From: Gammaproteobacteria bacterium
GTDB taxonomy: Bacteria > Pseudomonadota > Gammaproteobacteria > UWMA-0217
Reading direction: 5' to 3'
DNA length: 42,186 nucleotides
Assembly: GCA_026981985.1 (NCBI GenBank)
Contig: JALSHZ010000127.1
Span: forward strand, 1-42,186
Position numbers and translations under genes: made by a program. Below are positions 1-8,230 of the stretch, piece after piece. Below the pieces are notes generated by a model. It saw only the letters and a list, made by a program, of their open reading frames with translations, was not told the origin of the DNA and did no database searches. The stretch's first letter is position 1. Each line of letters starts with the position of its first letter.

Positions 1-63
1 TACGAGGGTCTTCTAACGGCGAAAAGTGTTCAATCAAGCAGGCGGTCACGGGAAACTCCTAAT

Positions 64-819
64 GTGGTTTCTCTGTATGATCTCATATCTTGCTGGTTTT
101 ATGGGAGTTTATATGCGCTCGCCCTGACTGGGTTTACCCACCGCGTCTATTTTTCGCCCGGTGATGGTTCACGGGTATTGCATGTGTATATCGATGGTGA
201 TGGTCGCCCCTGGTTGCGTCGTGCAGTGATCAACCTGCGCCCTGAAGTACCCCAGCCACTGATGTTGCAAGCGATGGCGCTTGATGAGCGTCCTGCGCTC
301 TATCTCACCCGCCCTTGTTACCATCAGCAGTTCGATGCTGATAAATGTGAGCCCTGGTATTGGACTCATGGTCGCTATGCGCCAGAGATCGTTGAAAGCA
401 TGGCGGCGGTCGTGCAACGCTGGGTGGCGAATCACGGGCATGCGAAAGTACGCCTCTTCGGTCACAGCGGCGGTGGCAGCATTGCGCTATTGATGGCGCG
501 GGATCTACCCGATATCGAAGCGATCGTCACCGTTGCGGCGAACCTCGACACCGCGGCATGGACGCGGTACCACGGCTACACCGCGCTGCTGGGTTCGCTC
601 AACCCGATAGCCGCAGGGCTCCCTTCTGGTATTGCCCAATTTCACTATCTGGGCAGTGAGGATCGAAATGTCCCACCGGGAATTTTTCCTGCCATTGGCG
701 CAAACCCCAACGTGGCTGTGAGAATTGTTCCCGGACAGGGGCATCGGTGTTGCTGGTTGGATGACTGGCCGACCATACTCCAAGAAACAGATACTTTTAT
801 GATGCAGAAAAATCCATGA
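64..819 (+). CDS. alpha/beta-fold hydrolase
   Basis: Predicted serine hydrolase of the alpha/beta-hydrolase fold; substrate unknown. The nucleophile elbow is GHSGGG at residues 133-138 (Ser135), and a C-terminal His227 in PGQGHR is the likely catalytic histidine. Asp or Glu of the SEDRN stretch near residue 200 could complete the triad. A hydrophobic N-terminal stretch (about residues 8-23) may be a membrane anchor or uncleaved signal. The start is GTG at 64; it lies near the window edge, so a start further upstream cannot be fully excluded. The stop codon overlaps the kinase start by four bases (ATGA), implying translational coupling. Family is fairly sure; specific function is not. Confidence 0.8.
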   Translation: MVSLYDLISCWFYGSLYALALTGFTHRVYFSPGDGSRVLHVYIDGDGRPWLRRAVINLRPEVPQPLMLQAMALDERPALYLTRPCYHQQFDADKCEPWYWTHGRYAPEIVESMAAVVQRWVANHGHAKVRLFGHSGGGSIALLMARDLPDIEAIVTVAANLDTAAWTRYHGYTALLGSLNPIAAGLPSGIAQFHYLGSEDRNVPPGIFPAIGANPNVAVRIVPGQGHRCCWLDDWPTILQETDTFMMQKNP

Positions 820-2021
820 CAGCAGCAGCAACATTTTCTATCCCCGGTTACGACATCGGGGAAAAAATCGGCGAGGGTGGATTTGCGAAAGTGTTTCTGG
901 CGGAGCAGACATCGCTGCAGCGTAACGTGGCGCTCAAAATCGTTGCGCCGGAACTGGTCAGTGATCAGGAATTTTGCGACCGCTTCATCAAGGAAGGGCG
1001 CATTATCGCCAAGCTCAGTGAGCACCCCAATATCATCACCATTCACGATATTGGCTGCCACGACAGCTGTTACTACATGTCGATGGAGTATGTTGCTGGC
1101 GGCACCTTGTCGGAAAAGATCCGGGCAGGTGAAGTGGATACGCCGGCTGCCTATCTTCGTGAGATTGCGAAGGCACTGGCCGAAGCGCACCGGATGTCGT
1201 TTATCCATCGTGACATCAAACCCGCCAATATCCTGTTCAAGGCGGACGGTACGCCAGTATTGACCGACTTCGGCATCGCCAAGTCATTGACCGGTGCCAC
1301 CCAGTTGACGCAGGCGGGTTTCGCAGTCGGTACGCCCGACTACATGAGCCCCGAACAAGCCATGTCCAAGCCGCTGGATGGACGCTCGGACCTGTACAGC
1401 CTCGGCGTCGTGTTCTACGAGATGCTCACCGGTGAAAAGCCGTTTGTGGGCGAAGATGCCTTTTCGGTGGCCGTCAAACACATCAACGAACCACCACCGC
1501 CGCTGCCAACTGCGCAGGCACACTTCCAGCCGATTCTCGATCGCCTGCTGGCCAAGAGCCCCGATGACCGTTATCAGGATGCTGAAGCGCTGATCGCTGA
1601 TCTCGACCGCGTTGCGCCACCGGGCAGCGAAGGCAAGGATGCCGTCTCGGAGACACAATCCGGTCGCGAGCGAAGCCGCAAACCGCTATGGATCGGGACT
1701 GGCGTCGTGGCTGCGCTGGCGGTGTCGATCTCGACCGTCATCGCGCTGGCGCCAGACCAGATGACCCGGCCCGATAAGACCGTGCCGGTGCAGCCCGCCG
1801 TTTCTGACGAGATCTCCGATGAAGATGCCCAGGCGGCATTGCTCGACAAATTCTCGCCCAGGGTGCGGCGGCTGCTGGAGACCGCGATGCTGCACCAGGA
1901 GTTCGGGCGCTTGACCGATCCGCCGGGCAGCAATGCATGTGAAGCCTATCGGCTGGTGCTGGAGAGTGATCCGGATAATGAACTTGCGAACAAGGCGGTA
2001 AAAGAAATTGGCTGCCCCTGA
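816..2021 (+). CDS. PknB-type Ser/Thr protein kinase with C-terminal membrane segment
   Basis: Eukaryotic-like (Hanks-type) kinase expected to phosphorylate Ser/Thr of partner proteins at the inner membrane. The glycine loop GEGGFAKV is at 19-26, the ATP-anchoring Lys41 sits in VALK, Glu60 is the probable helix-C glutamate, HRDIKPAN spans 131-138 with catalytic Asp133, DFG is at 151-153, and a TPDYMSPEQ P+1 loop follows. All residues needed for activity are visible. A single transmembrane helix (about 291-312) follows the kinase domain, so the last ~90 residues should be periplasmic; that tail has no PASTA repeat and is not recognised. The gene overlaps the hydrolase upstream and is followed after 65 bp by the caspase-like lipoprotein, its most obvious candidate partner (inference). 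Confidence 0.93.
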   Translation: MTAAATFSIPGYDIGEKIGEGGFAKVFLAEQTSLQRNVALKIVAPELVSDQEFCDRFIKEGRIIAKLSEHPNIITIHDIGCHDSCYYMSMEYVAGGTLSEKIRAGEVDTPAAYLREIAKALAEAHRMSFIHRDIKPANILFKADGTPVLTDFGIAKSLTGATQLTQAGFAVGTPDYMSPEQAMSKPLDGRSDLYSLGVVFYEMLTGEKPFVGEDAFSVAVKHINEPPPPLPTAQAHFQPILDRLLAKSPDDRYQDAEALIADLDRVAPPGSEGKDAVSETQSGRERSRKPLWIGTGVVAALAVSISTVIALAPDQMTRPDKTVPVQPAVSDEISDEDAQAALLDKFSPRVRRLLETAMLHQEFGRLTDPPGSNACEAYRLVLESDPDNELANKAVKEIGCP

Positions 2022-2086
2022 TTGTCGATTTGCTGCGTATTGAGCGATGGGACGTCACGCTATTTAAGACTGAGGACTGAAGATCC

Positions 2087-4858
2087 ATGAATAACTATGC
2101 AAAACCGGCTAGTCTGCGCGGGCTCCTGATCGCAGGGGTCGTCACTGCGGTAACCATTGCCGCAGGCTGTGCCACCACAGAGCGGGTTACTAGGCCCGAC
2201 AGTGGAGAGACGCAGAATCCTGACCGCCTGCTGGTGGTGGATTGCCTGCTGCCAGCACGTGTCCAGCAGCTGGGGCAGAAGCTTACTTATCTGGCGCCAC
2301 GTCGCCCGATCAAGACCACCCAGTCCGATTGCGAGATCAGAGGGGGCGAATACACCGCCTATGATCGCGCCAACTATGCGACTGCGCTGAAGATCTGGCT
2401 GCCACAGGCCAAGCAGGGAGACCCCGCCGCGCAGACCTATGTGGGCGAGATCTACGAAAAGGGCCTTGGCATCATGGCTGACTATCAAGTGGCTGCGGCC
2501 TGGTATCGTAAGGCAGCGGCCCAGGGCTATTCCCGAGCCATGATCAACCTGGGCTATCTCCATGAGAGTGGTCTCGGGGTCGAGCAAGATCTGGTGCAGG
2601 CAATGAACTGGTATCGCAAGGCTTCAGGTCTGACAGAGGCTGATCTCGAATATGTATCGTCAGTAGAACGTGCGCGCCGCAAGGCCGCAGTCGAGGAGAC
2701 GGCCAGTCTGCGTACTGAAGTTGGCAGCCTGCAGCGGGAACTCGAAGCGGCACGCCTTCAGCTGGCCGAGCGCAAGACGACGCTGGAGGCCGAGCGTCAG
2801 CGTGCGGCAGCACTGCGTGCCCGGTTGGCTGCCGAGCAGAAAAAGCGTGCAGCGGTTGCAAGTGTCGGCGATGGTGCCGAAGCGGCCAGATTGAAAAAAG
2901 AACTGGCCGGGGCGCAGAGCGAAAAAGAAGCGCTCAGTCAGGCGCTGGCACAGCAGAAAGCGGAATTGCAGCGGTTACAGACGAAGCTCTCGTCACGGGA
3001 ACTTGAGATGGCATCAGCCCAACGGGCACTCGATGCCGCGACCGCGAAACTGCAGGCAGCGGGTTCCAATAGTCAGACTTCGACAGCGGAGCTGGCGGCA
3101 ATCCGTGCCGAGCGTGAAGCTCAGGCGAAAAAAGTGGCGACGCTTGAAACGGAATTGAGCACGTTGAAATCCGACTATGCCAGTGAAAAAGAGCGGCTGG
3201 CTGCCGGTTTGGCCCAATCTCGCCAGGAGCAGGCACGCCTGCAAGAAAAACTCGCCGGCGCAGCGTTGGCCAGTAGCCAACGTGAGAAAGAACAGGCGGC
3301 CCAGCTGGAAAAAATGCAGCAGCAGAATGCCGCATTGCAGCAGGCACTGCTCGACAACCAGCAGCGTGAAGCGGCATTGAATCGCCAGCTGGCTGCATCG
3401 GGAAGCCAGGCGAATGACAGCGCCGAGCTGCGCAAGCAATTGGCGGCAGCGCAAAAACGCTCGCAGGATCTGCAACAGCAGCTACAGACGGCCACTGCCG
3501 AGCAAAGCCGCTTGCAGAAAAACCTCATGTCGGCACAAATCGCCAGTGGTCAATCGGCAGGTGAACTGGCCGAATTGCAGAAAAAGCTGGCGGCGTCGGA
3601 AGCTGCTATTGCCCGTTATGAACAGGAAGTGGCGGCTTTGAGCAAGAAAGCCAAACAGTCGACGGTAGCCAAAAAAGAGGTCGCAGCCAACAAGGTGGTC
3701 GCCACTGTCACCGATGGTCCGGCGATCGAAATCATCGACCCGCCAATGGCCGTCACCCGCTCGATTCCGGCGGTGTTTGCCCCGCGCGGGCTGCCCAAGC
3801 TGGAAATCATCGGCAGGGTATCGGCTCCTGATGAGCTGCTGACCTTCAAGGTCAATGGCCGCAAGCTGTCGCTGAATGACAACGGACTATTTCAAGTCGA
3901 AGAGCCTGTCGGCACAAGTGAGAAGAAGGTGCAAATGCTGGCCATCGATCGCAGCGGTAAGAAAACACAGATGCAGTTCATGATCATCCCCAAGGCTGCC
4001 GACGGCGCAGCGACAACACCCGCAAAAAAAGGTGCTGGCTCGGCGCCGACGAGGATCGAATTTGGCAGTTACCATGCACTGGTTATTGGTAACAAGGAGT
4101 ATGACAACCTCACCAACCTGAATACTCCGGTCAATGACGCGCGTGCCATCGAAAAAATCCTGCGCACAAAATACGGCTACAAAACGCAATTATTGCTCAA
4201 TGCCAACCGCTATCAGATTCTTTCTGCACTCAACAAGCTGCGAGAGACCCTGACGGAAGATGACAATCTGCTGATCTACTATGCCGGGCATGGCGAACTC
4301 GATGGGGTCAATCAGCGTGGCTTCTGGCTGCCGGTCGATGCCGAGCCGGACAATAGCGCCAACTGGATCTCCAATGTCGCCATCACCGATATGCTCAATA
4401 TTATGAATGCCAAACACGTCATGGTGGTTGCAGATTCCTGTTACTCCGGGTCGCTGACGCGCGCATCGATCGCCCGTCTGCAGGGCGGCATGTCGTCGAA
4501 GAAAAAGAACAAATGGTACAAGTTGATGGCCAAGGCCCGCACCCGTACCGTGCTCACCTCGGGTGGCGTCAAGCCCGTGCTCGACTCCGGCGGCGGGGAG
4601 CACTCGATTTTTGCGCGCGCTTTTATCGATGTCATCGACGGAAATAGTCAGATCATGGAAGGCTACCAGCTCTATCGTGAGGTGCTCGCGAGGGTCAAGA
4701 AAAACGCCAAACGCCTCAGGGTCGAGCAAAACCCTCAATATGCACCGCTGAAATATGCCGGTCACGAAGCGGGGGAATTTTTCTTTCTGCCCAAGGCACG
4801 GCAGGCCATGAACGAACCATCGCAGAGGTTTCGGCTGGCACTGGCGGCGCGGTATTGA
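2087..4858 (+). CDS. Sel1-repeat / coiled-coil / caspase-like (peptidase C14) lipoprotein
   Basis: A 923-residue envelope protein. The N-terminus has a lipoprotein signal peptide with lipobox AAGC and lipidated Cys28. Two or three Sel1-like repeats follow (about 97-180, with AAAWYRKAAAQGYSRAM-type helices), then a very long Ala/Gln/Glu/Lys-rich coiled coil (about 190-525), an Ig/bacterial-domain-like beta segment (about 545-640), and a caspase-like domain from about 660 to 880. The caspase dyad is intact: His735 in YYAGHG and Cys785 in DSCYSG. Acidic residues next to the Cys suggest cleavage after a basic or acidic side chain, but this cannot be decided by eye. The gene follows the kinase closely on the same strand. 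Domain calls are solid; a role in proteolytic signalling or cell death is inference. Confidence 0.9.
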   Translation: MNNYAKPASLRGLLIAGVVTAVTIAAGCATTERVTRPDSGETQNPDRLLVVDCLLPARVQQLGQKLTYLAPRRPIKTTQSDCEIRGGEYTAYDRANYATALKIWLPQAKQGDPAAQTYVGEIYEKGLGIMADYQVAAAWYRKAAAQGYSRAMINLGYLHESGLGVEQDLVQAMNWYRKASGLTEADLEYVSSVERARRKAAVEETASLRTEVGSLQRELEAARLQLAERKTTLEAERQRAAALRARLAAEQKKRAAVASVGDGAEAARLKKELAGAQSEKEALSQALAQQKAELQRLQTKLSSRELEMASAQRALDAATAKLQAAGSNSQTSTAELAAIRAEREAQAKKVATLETELSTLKSDYASEKERLAAGLAQSRQEQARLQEKLAGAALASSQREKEQAAQLEKMQQQNAALQQALLDNQQREAALNRQLAASGSQANDSAELRKQLAAAQKRSQDLQQQLQTATAEQSRLQKNLMSAQIASGQSAGELAELQKKLAASEAAIARYEQEVAALSKKAKQSTVAKKEVAANKVVATVTDGPAIEIIDPPMAVTRSIPAVFAPRGLPKLEIIGRVSAPDELLTFKVNGRKLSLNDNGLFQVEEPVGTSEKKVQMLAIDRSGKKTQMQFMIIPKAADGAATTPAKKGAGSAPTRIEFGSYHALVIGNKEYDNLTNLNTPVNDARAIEKILRTKYGYKTQLLLNANRYQILSALNKLRETLTEDDNLLIYYAGHGELDGVNQRGFWLPVDAEPDNSANWISNVAITDMLNIMNAKHVMVVADSCYSGSLTRASIARLQGGMSSKKKNKWYKLMAKARTRTVLTSGGVKPVLDSGGGEHSIFARAFIDVIDGNSQIMEGYQLYREVLARVKKNAKRLRVEQNPQYAPLKYAGHEAGEFFFLPKARQAMNEPSQRFRLALAARY

Positions 4859-4920
4859 TCCTGGACGGTTGATGCAGTGCTGGCTTCGGTCCAGCGAAAT
4901 ATTTATTGCCTACCTTAATA

Positions 4921-5019
4921 CTTCCCCTTTTCCCAAAGGGGATTGAGGGGGATTTTCAGGCGCTTGCTGCGGACTCCATACTTGTTGAAATCCCCTTGTT
5001 CCATTTTTGCGAAAGGGGT
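4921..5019. repeat. Dispersed palindromic repeat, family A, copy 1
   Basis: About 100 bp rich in CCCC/GGGG blocks. It starts with CTTCCCCTTTTCCCAAAGGG, continues as GATTGAGGGGGATTTTCAGG and closes with a TTTTTGCGAAAGGGG hairpin arm. The two halves are inverted copies of each other. A better-preserved copy lies at 14868-14972. It resembles REP/BIME-type intergenic elements. The rest of the gap 4859-5149 holds the family B remnant and no gene I can support. Confidence 0.7.
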
Positions 5020-5045
5020 AACGCAACGCTGCATGTTCCATCAAT

Positions 5046-5138
5046 CCGTCAGGACGCTGGAATTCACTGCCAGGGAGGGCAATCCTCGGTTTAGTTCACA
5101 TCCCTGTGACTGGATCTCGGTGTCCAGCGGGGATGGCG
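5046..5138. repeat. Degenerate dispersed repeat, family B
   Basis: This segment looks like a decayed member of the CGTCATTCC...CTGGAA type of imperfect palindrome seen better at 32017-32118 and 41470-41562. Recognisable pieces are CCGTCAGGACGCTGGAATTC at the left and GACTGGATCTCGGTGTCCAG followed by CGGGGATGGCG at the right. The match is loose. Confidence 0.4.
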
Positions 5139-5149
5139 CTGTTGCACCA

Positions 5150-6094
5150 CTATCTGTCCTGCTGCAAAAAGGCCGCAATATTTTCCGCCGTCAGTTCTAT
5201 GATTTTCTGCCGCGCGCTGCGTGCGGCCCAGGCGATGTGCGGCGTGATGATCAGGTTGTCGCGGGGCTGGATCAGCAGTGGATGATCGGCTGGCGGCGGT
5301 TCCTCGGAGAGCACGTCGAGGGCGGCGCCGGCGATGCTGCCGTTGTCGAGCGCATCGGCCAATGCGTTTTCATCCACTAGCCCGCCGCGGGCGGTGTTGA
5401 TCAGCCAGGCGTCGGGGCGCATGGCCTGGAGTACCTGGGCGTCGATGAGATTGGTCGTCTCTGGTGTCAGCGGGCAGTGCAGGCTGATGATGTCGGCTGT
5501 GGTGATCACTTCGTCGAAGCGCAGTCGACCGGGGCGGGGCGTCTGCCCCTTGCGCTCGCTGATCAGTACGCTCATGCCGAATGCCTCGGCAAGCTGGGCG
5601 ACGGCGTGGCCCAGTTCGCCGTAGCCGATGATGCCCAGTGTGAGGCTGGCGAGATCGCTGATGGGATAATCCAGCAGACAGAATTGCTCGCTGCGGCTCC
5701 ATGCACCTGATGCCACTGCGCGCCGGTATTGCGGCTGTTTTCTGACCAGTTGCAGCATCAGCATGAAGACGTGCTGCACCACGGATGATGTGCCGTAGCC
5801 GGTCACATTGGTCACCTGAATACCCAGATCCTGTGCGGCTTCCAGATCAATGTTGTTCATGCCGGTGGCGAGTACGCAGATCAGGCGGATTTCTCGATGC
5901 CGCAGCAGTGTGTTGCGATCGAGCACGACTTTGTTGGTCAGTATGATTTGCGCGTCATCGAGGTGGGTATCGAGCTGCGCTGGTGCAGTCTTGTCGAACA
6001 GCCGCCATTTGAGTGGCAGGTCGAGTAGTGGTTGCAGGTCGAGATCGCCGCGATCAAGGCTGGCCCGGTCGAGCATGACGGCGCGTGATTTCAT
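5150..6094 (-). CDS. D-2-hydroxyacid dehydrogenase (glycerate/hydroxypyruvate reductase type)
   Basis: NAD(P)-dependent reduction of a 2-oxoacid such as hydroxypyruvate or glyoxylate, cytosolic. The 314-residue length is normal for the family. The Rossmann dinucleotide motif GIIGYGELGHAVA lies in the middle third. The catalytic residues are Arg236 in NTARGG, Glu264/265 in SEEPP and His286 in TPHIAW. The substrate loop LATGMNNID near residue 75 is typical of HprA-like glycerate dehydrogenases. It stands alone on the minus strand, with a terminator upstream at 6160-6182 separating it from the small gene. Exact substrate cannot be read from the sequence; hprA or a paralogue is the best guess. 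Confidence 0.9.
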   Translation of the reverse strand: MKSRAVMLDRASLDRGDLDLQPLLDLPLKWRLFDKTAPAQLDTHLDDAQIILTNKVVLDRNTLLRHREIRLICVLATGMNNIDLEAAQDLGIQVTNVTGYGTSSVVQHVFMLMLQLVRKQPQYRRAVASGAWSRSEQFCLLDYPISDLASLTLGIIGYGELGHAVAQLAEAFGMSVLISERKGQTPRPGRLRFDEVITTADIISLHCPLTPETTNLIDAQVLQAMRPDAWLINTARGGLVDENALADALDNGSIAGAALDVLSEEPPPADHPLLIQPRDNLIITPHIAWAARSARQKIIELTAENIAAFLQQDR

Positions 6095-6159
6095 GGATAG
6101 TCGCTCGTGTTCTGGCAGAAATGCTGATTGTAAAGGCCGCGCGGGGTTTTTTCAGACAC

Positions 6160-6182
6160 AAAAAAACCGGCCAGTCGCCGGG
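6160..6182 (-). terminator. Rho-independent terminator of the 6223-6414 gene
   Basis: On the minus strand the hairpin CCGGC-GACTG-GCCGG is followed directly by a run of seven T. It lies between the stop of the small gene and the start of the dehydrogenase. Confidence 0.65.
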
Positions 6183-6222
6183 TATGAAAAGGTCATGCAG
6201 TTAGTGGTTACTGGTTGCTGTT

Positions 6223-6414
6223 CTACTCCAGTTCCGTACAGGCCTCTGCTGCTATGATCGGGGGTGGAGCCTTTTTGTCATCGTTCTTATTTCGTTTCTT
6301 GTTGTTGTCCTGAAGGAACTTGACCTGGTTGCGATGAATCCATTGCGCCTGTGCGGCAATGGTGCCTTTGTCGCCCCGTTGGTTACGGGACATTCTGCGT
6401 AGTGTGCCAAACAT
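6223..6414 (-). CDS. Small basic protein of unknown function (63 aa)
   Basis: Unrecognised short protein, supported by context rather than family. AAGGAG lies seven bases before the ATG at 6414, a near-ideal spacing, and a rho-independent terminator follows the stop by about 40 bp. The N-terminal half is Arg/Gln-rich (MFGTLRRMSRNQRGDKG), the middle is very Lys/Asn-rich (KKRNKNDDKK), and the C-terminus is Pro/Ala-rich and acidic. No membrane segment or cysteine pair is present. An ATG four bases upstream (6418) is in another frame and too close to the AAGGAG. A nucleic-acid-binding role would fit the basic charge but is speculation. Confidence 0.55.
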   Translation of the reverse strand: MFGTLRRMSRNQRGDKGTIAAQAQWIHRNQVKFLQDNNKKRNKNDDKKAPPPIIAAEACTELE

Positions 6415-6460
6415 TCATGTTCTCCTTGGTGTGCTGTTGTGATGTTCGGCGTGACTGTAA

Positions 6461-6503
6461 CCGGCGGAGATGACGGTTTGATGTCAACCTCCATGTCCGC
6501 CGG
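6461..6503. repeat. Inverted repeat upstream of the small gene
   Basis: CCGGCGGA at 6461-6468 and TCCGCCGG at 6496-6503 form a perfect 8-bp dyad with a 27-base loop. A TTGACA-like hexamer on the minus strand (6487-6482) lies in the loop, but no good -10 follows at normal spacing. It could be the end of the cytochrome transcript or an operator for the small gene. Confidence 0.4.
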
Positions 6504-6523
6504 TTTCGGCGCCGTATACCGGG

Positions 6524-8218
6524 TCAGTGTTGCTTTACCACGGGTTGCTCGATGCCGGTGCTTTGTCCGGGATCGACGTTGCGTAATACGTTCTGCATGG
6601 GTTCGATATTGGCGTCACGGCCTTTGATGTAGCTCTGCTCCGAGACCATGGCGCGGTATCCCTTGTTCAATGCCAGTGCGCGTTCCCGGCTGGGTAGCAA
6701 TAGAACACTGATGTCCTGGTGCAGCGCATCGAGCATTTCCTCGCGGGGGTTGCCAGCAGCATCGAAAAAGCGTTGTTGTACTTCGTCGTTGTTGCGGAAT
6801 TCGTTTCCCGAGTGGTTATTCTGCAGGTAGTAACTGTATTCATACTGCTCACCCACGCCAACGTAGCGGGCTTTCGGCTCGGGAATTCCCGTCAGCCCTT
6901 TTTGGCTCCAGTGCTTCCAGCCTTCCAATGGATCGTCAGCACTGTGACCTTCCAGCTTTCGTGCGAATGAAAAGATCGAGTCAGTGGTTGTACCCAGGTG
7001 GCTGTGGCAGCCCATGCAGTAGTATGTTTCCTCTTCGGTCTGAGGGCGCAGCCTGCCGTCGCGATCCTCGATAAAGCCCTGGAGTACCCAGCCGGTGTCG
7101 TTTTTCAACCCGTCTTCAAAATTGCCGCGGAATATGGCGAGTACACCCTGCGTCAGATCGTTGATTTCCGCCTCATAGCGCTCCGCCAGCGCGATTCGCT
7201 GTAGCTCGCTGTAGTTGAACCATTGTTCCTTGCGGGCATAGCGCAGTTCTTTCATGCGCGGGGCCATGTCGACCCTGGCGTTGGGCTCGTCCCAGTCGAG
7301 ATAGCGAACACTGTGGAGAAACTCCGTGCCCTCTGGAAACAGGCCGGCTGCAAGATGCAGTTTATTTTGTGCCAGCAGTTGTCTTGCGCGACCGGCGTAG
7401 TCGAGCTGGGGTTCGTGCCGAAAAACAATGGTGGCCGCCATTGCCAATGATCCGTCGTTGTCCAGATCGATGTCATACCGTGTTTCATCGACTGCTGCTG
7501 GCAGGGCAATATCTTTCTGCTTGACCAGTGCTTCGACGATAGCAAGGTTCAGCTCGTAAGTGTCCAGGTCGAATTGGCCTTGCGTGTTTTCACGGAAAGC
7601 TGCTGGCAGGCGAATCAATACATCGTCCGTCGAGCCGTTCGTGGGCCAGAAGGTGCCAAGCCACGGGTAGTAACGGTAGGCTCGCCAACCGGTATAACCG
7701 CCCGCTGGATCGCGATCAAAACCATCGTTGTCGAATTGGAAGTAACTGTCAGGACGGTATCCCCGCCAATCGGCGGGCAGTGTCGAGGCGAGGTGGATAG
7801 TGCCGCTGCTGTCTTTGTAATTGTCCTGGCGAACATAGTCGAGAATATCGGCGTCACTGATGGCTGCAACGGCAATGCGTCGGTCTTTGAATAGATTGGA
7901 AAACGGGTTTTTCAGCACCGGCTCGGGAAAGCTGTATTCCTTTTGCAAATCTGTGTCGTTGTAATAGTTGGGTGCTTTGCCTTTGCCATGGCAGGCGTAG
8001 CAGGGATTGTGCAGTGAGCCGTCGTCGTCTTGTGTGCGGGTGTAGCACATCGAGGTGATGTAGGCGCCAGCGCTGTGCTGGATGCCCTGGTACTGAATGG
8101 CGTTGTCTGCTTCGATTCTGGCAATATACTCGCGCGTGGTTACCATCTCTGACTGGGGATCGTTACAGGCGCTCAGCAGGCATAGGCTGGCAGTGAGTAG
8201 CATTGCTTGGCTATTCAT
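6524..8218 (-). CDS. Diheme c-type cytochrome lipoprotein of unknown partner
   Basis: A 564-residue periplasmic or outer-membrane-anchored cytochrome. The start chosen is ATG at 8218: it gives a clean lipoprotein signal peptide with lipobox LSAC (Cys18) and has GGAG eight bases upstream. A longer reading from 8326 would bury the signal peptide. Two CxxCH heme sites are visible, CYACH at 73-77 and CMGCH at 401-405, separated by a long region without heme motifs. The stretch between them is rich in Tyr, Trp and Asp and I do not recognise its fold. The gene follows phoX on the same strand after 220 bp that contain a terminator-like hairpin. A role in electron transfer is expected; the donor, acceptor or catalytic activity is unknown. 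Confidence 0.8.
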   Translation of the reverse strand: MNSQAMLLTASLCLLSACNDPQSEMVTTREYIARIEADNAIQYQGIQHSAGAYITSMCYTRTQDDDGSLHNPCYACHGKGKAPNYYNDTDLQKEYSFPEPVLKNPFSNLFKDRRIAVAAISDADILDYVRQDNYKDSSGTIHLASTLPADWRGYRPDSYFQFDNDGFDRDPAGGYTGWRAYRYYPWLGTFWPTNGSTDDVLIRLPAAFRENTQGQFDLDTYELNLAIVEALVKQKDIALPAAVDETRYDIDLDNDGSLAMAATIVFRHEPQLDYAGRARQLLAQNKLHLAAGLFPEGTEFLHSVRYLDWDEPNARVDMAPRMKELRYARKEQWFNYSELQRIALAERYEAEINDLTQGVLAIFRGNFEDGLKNDTGWVLQGFIEDRDGRLRPQTEEETYYCMGCHSHLGTTTDSIFSFARKLEGHSADDPLEGWKHWSQKGLTGIPEPKARYVGVGEQYEYSYYLQNNHSGNEFRNNDEVQQRFFDAAGNPREEMLDALHQDISVLLLPSRERALALNKGYRAMVSEQSYIKGRDANIEPMQNVLRNVDPGQSTGIEQPVVKQH

Positions 8219-8230
8219 CGTGCATGCTCC

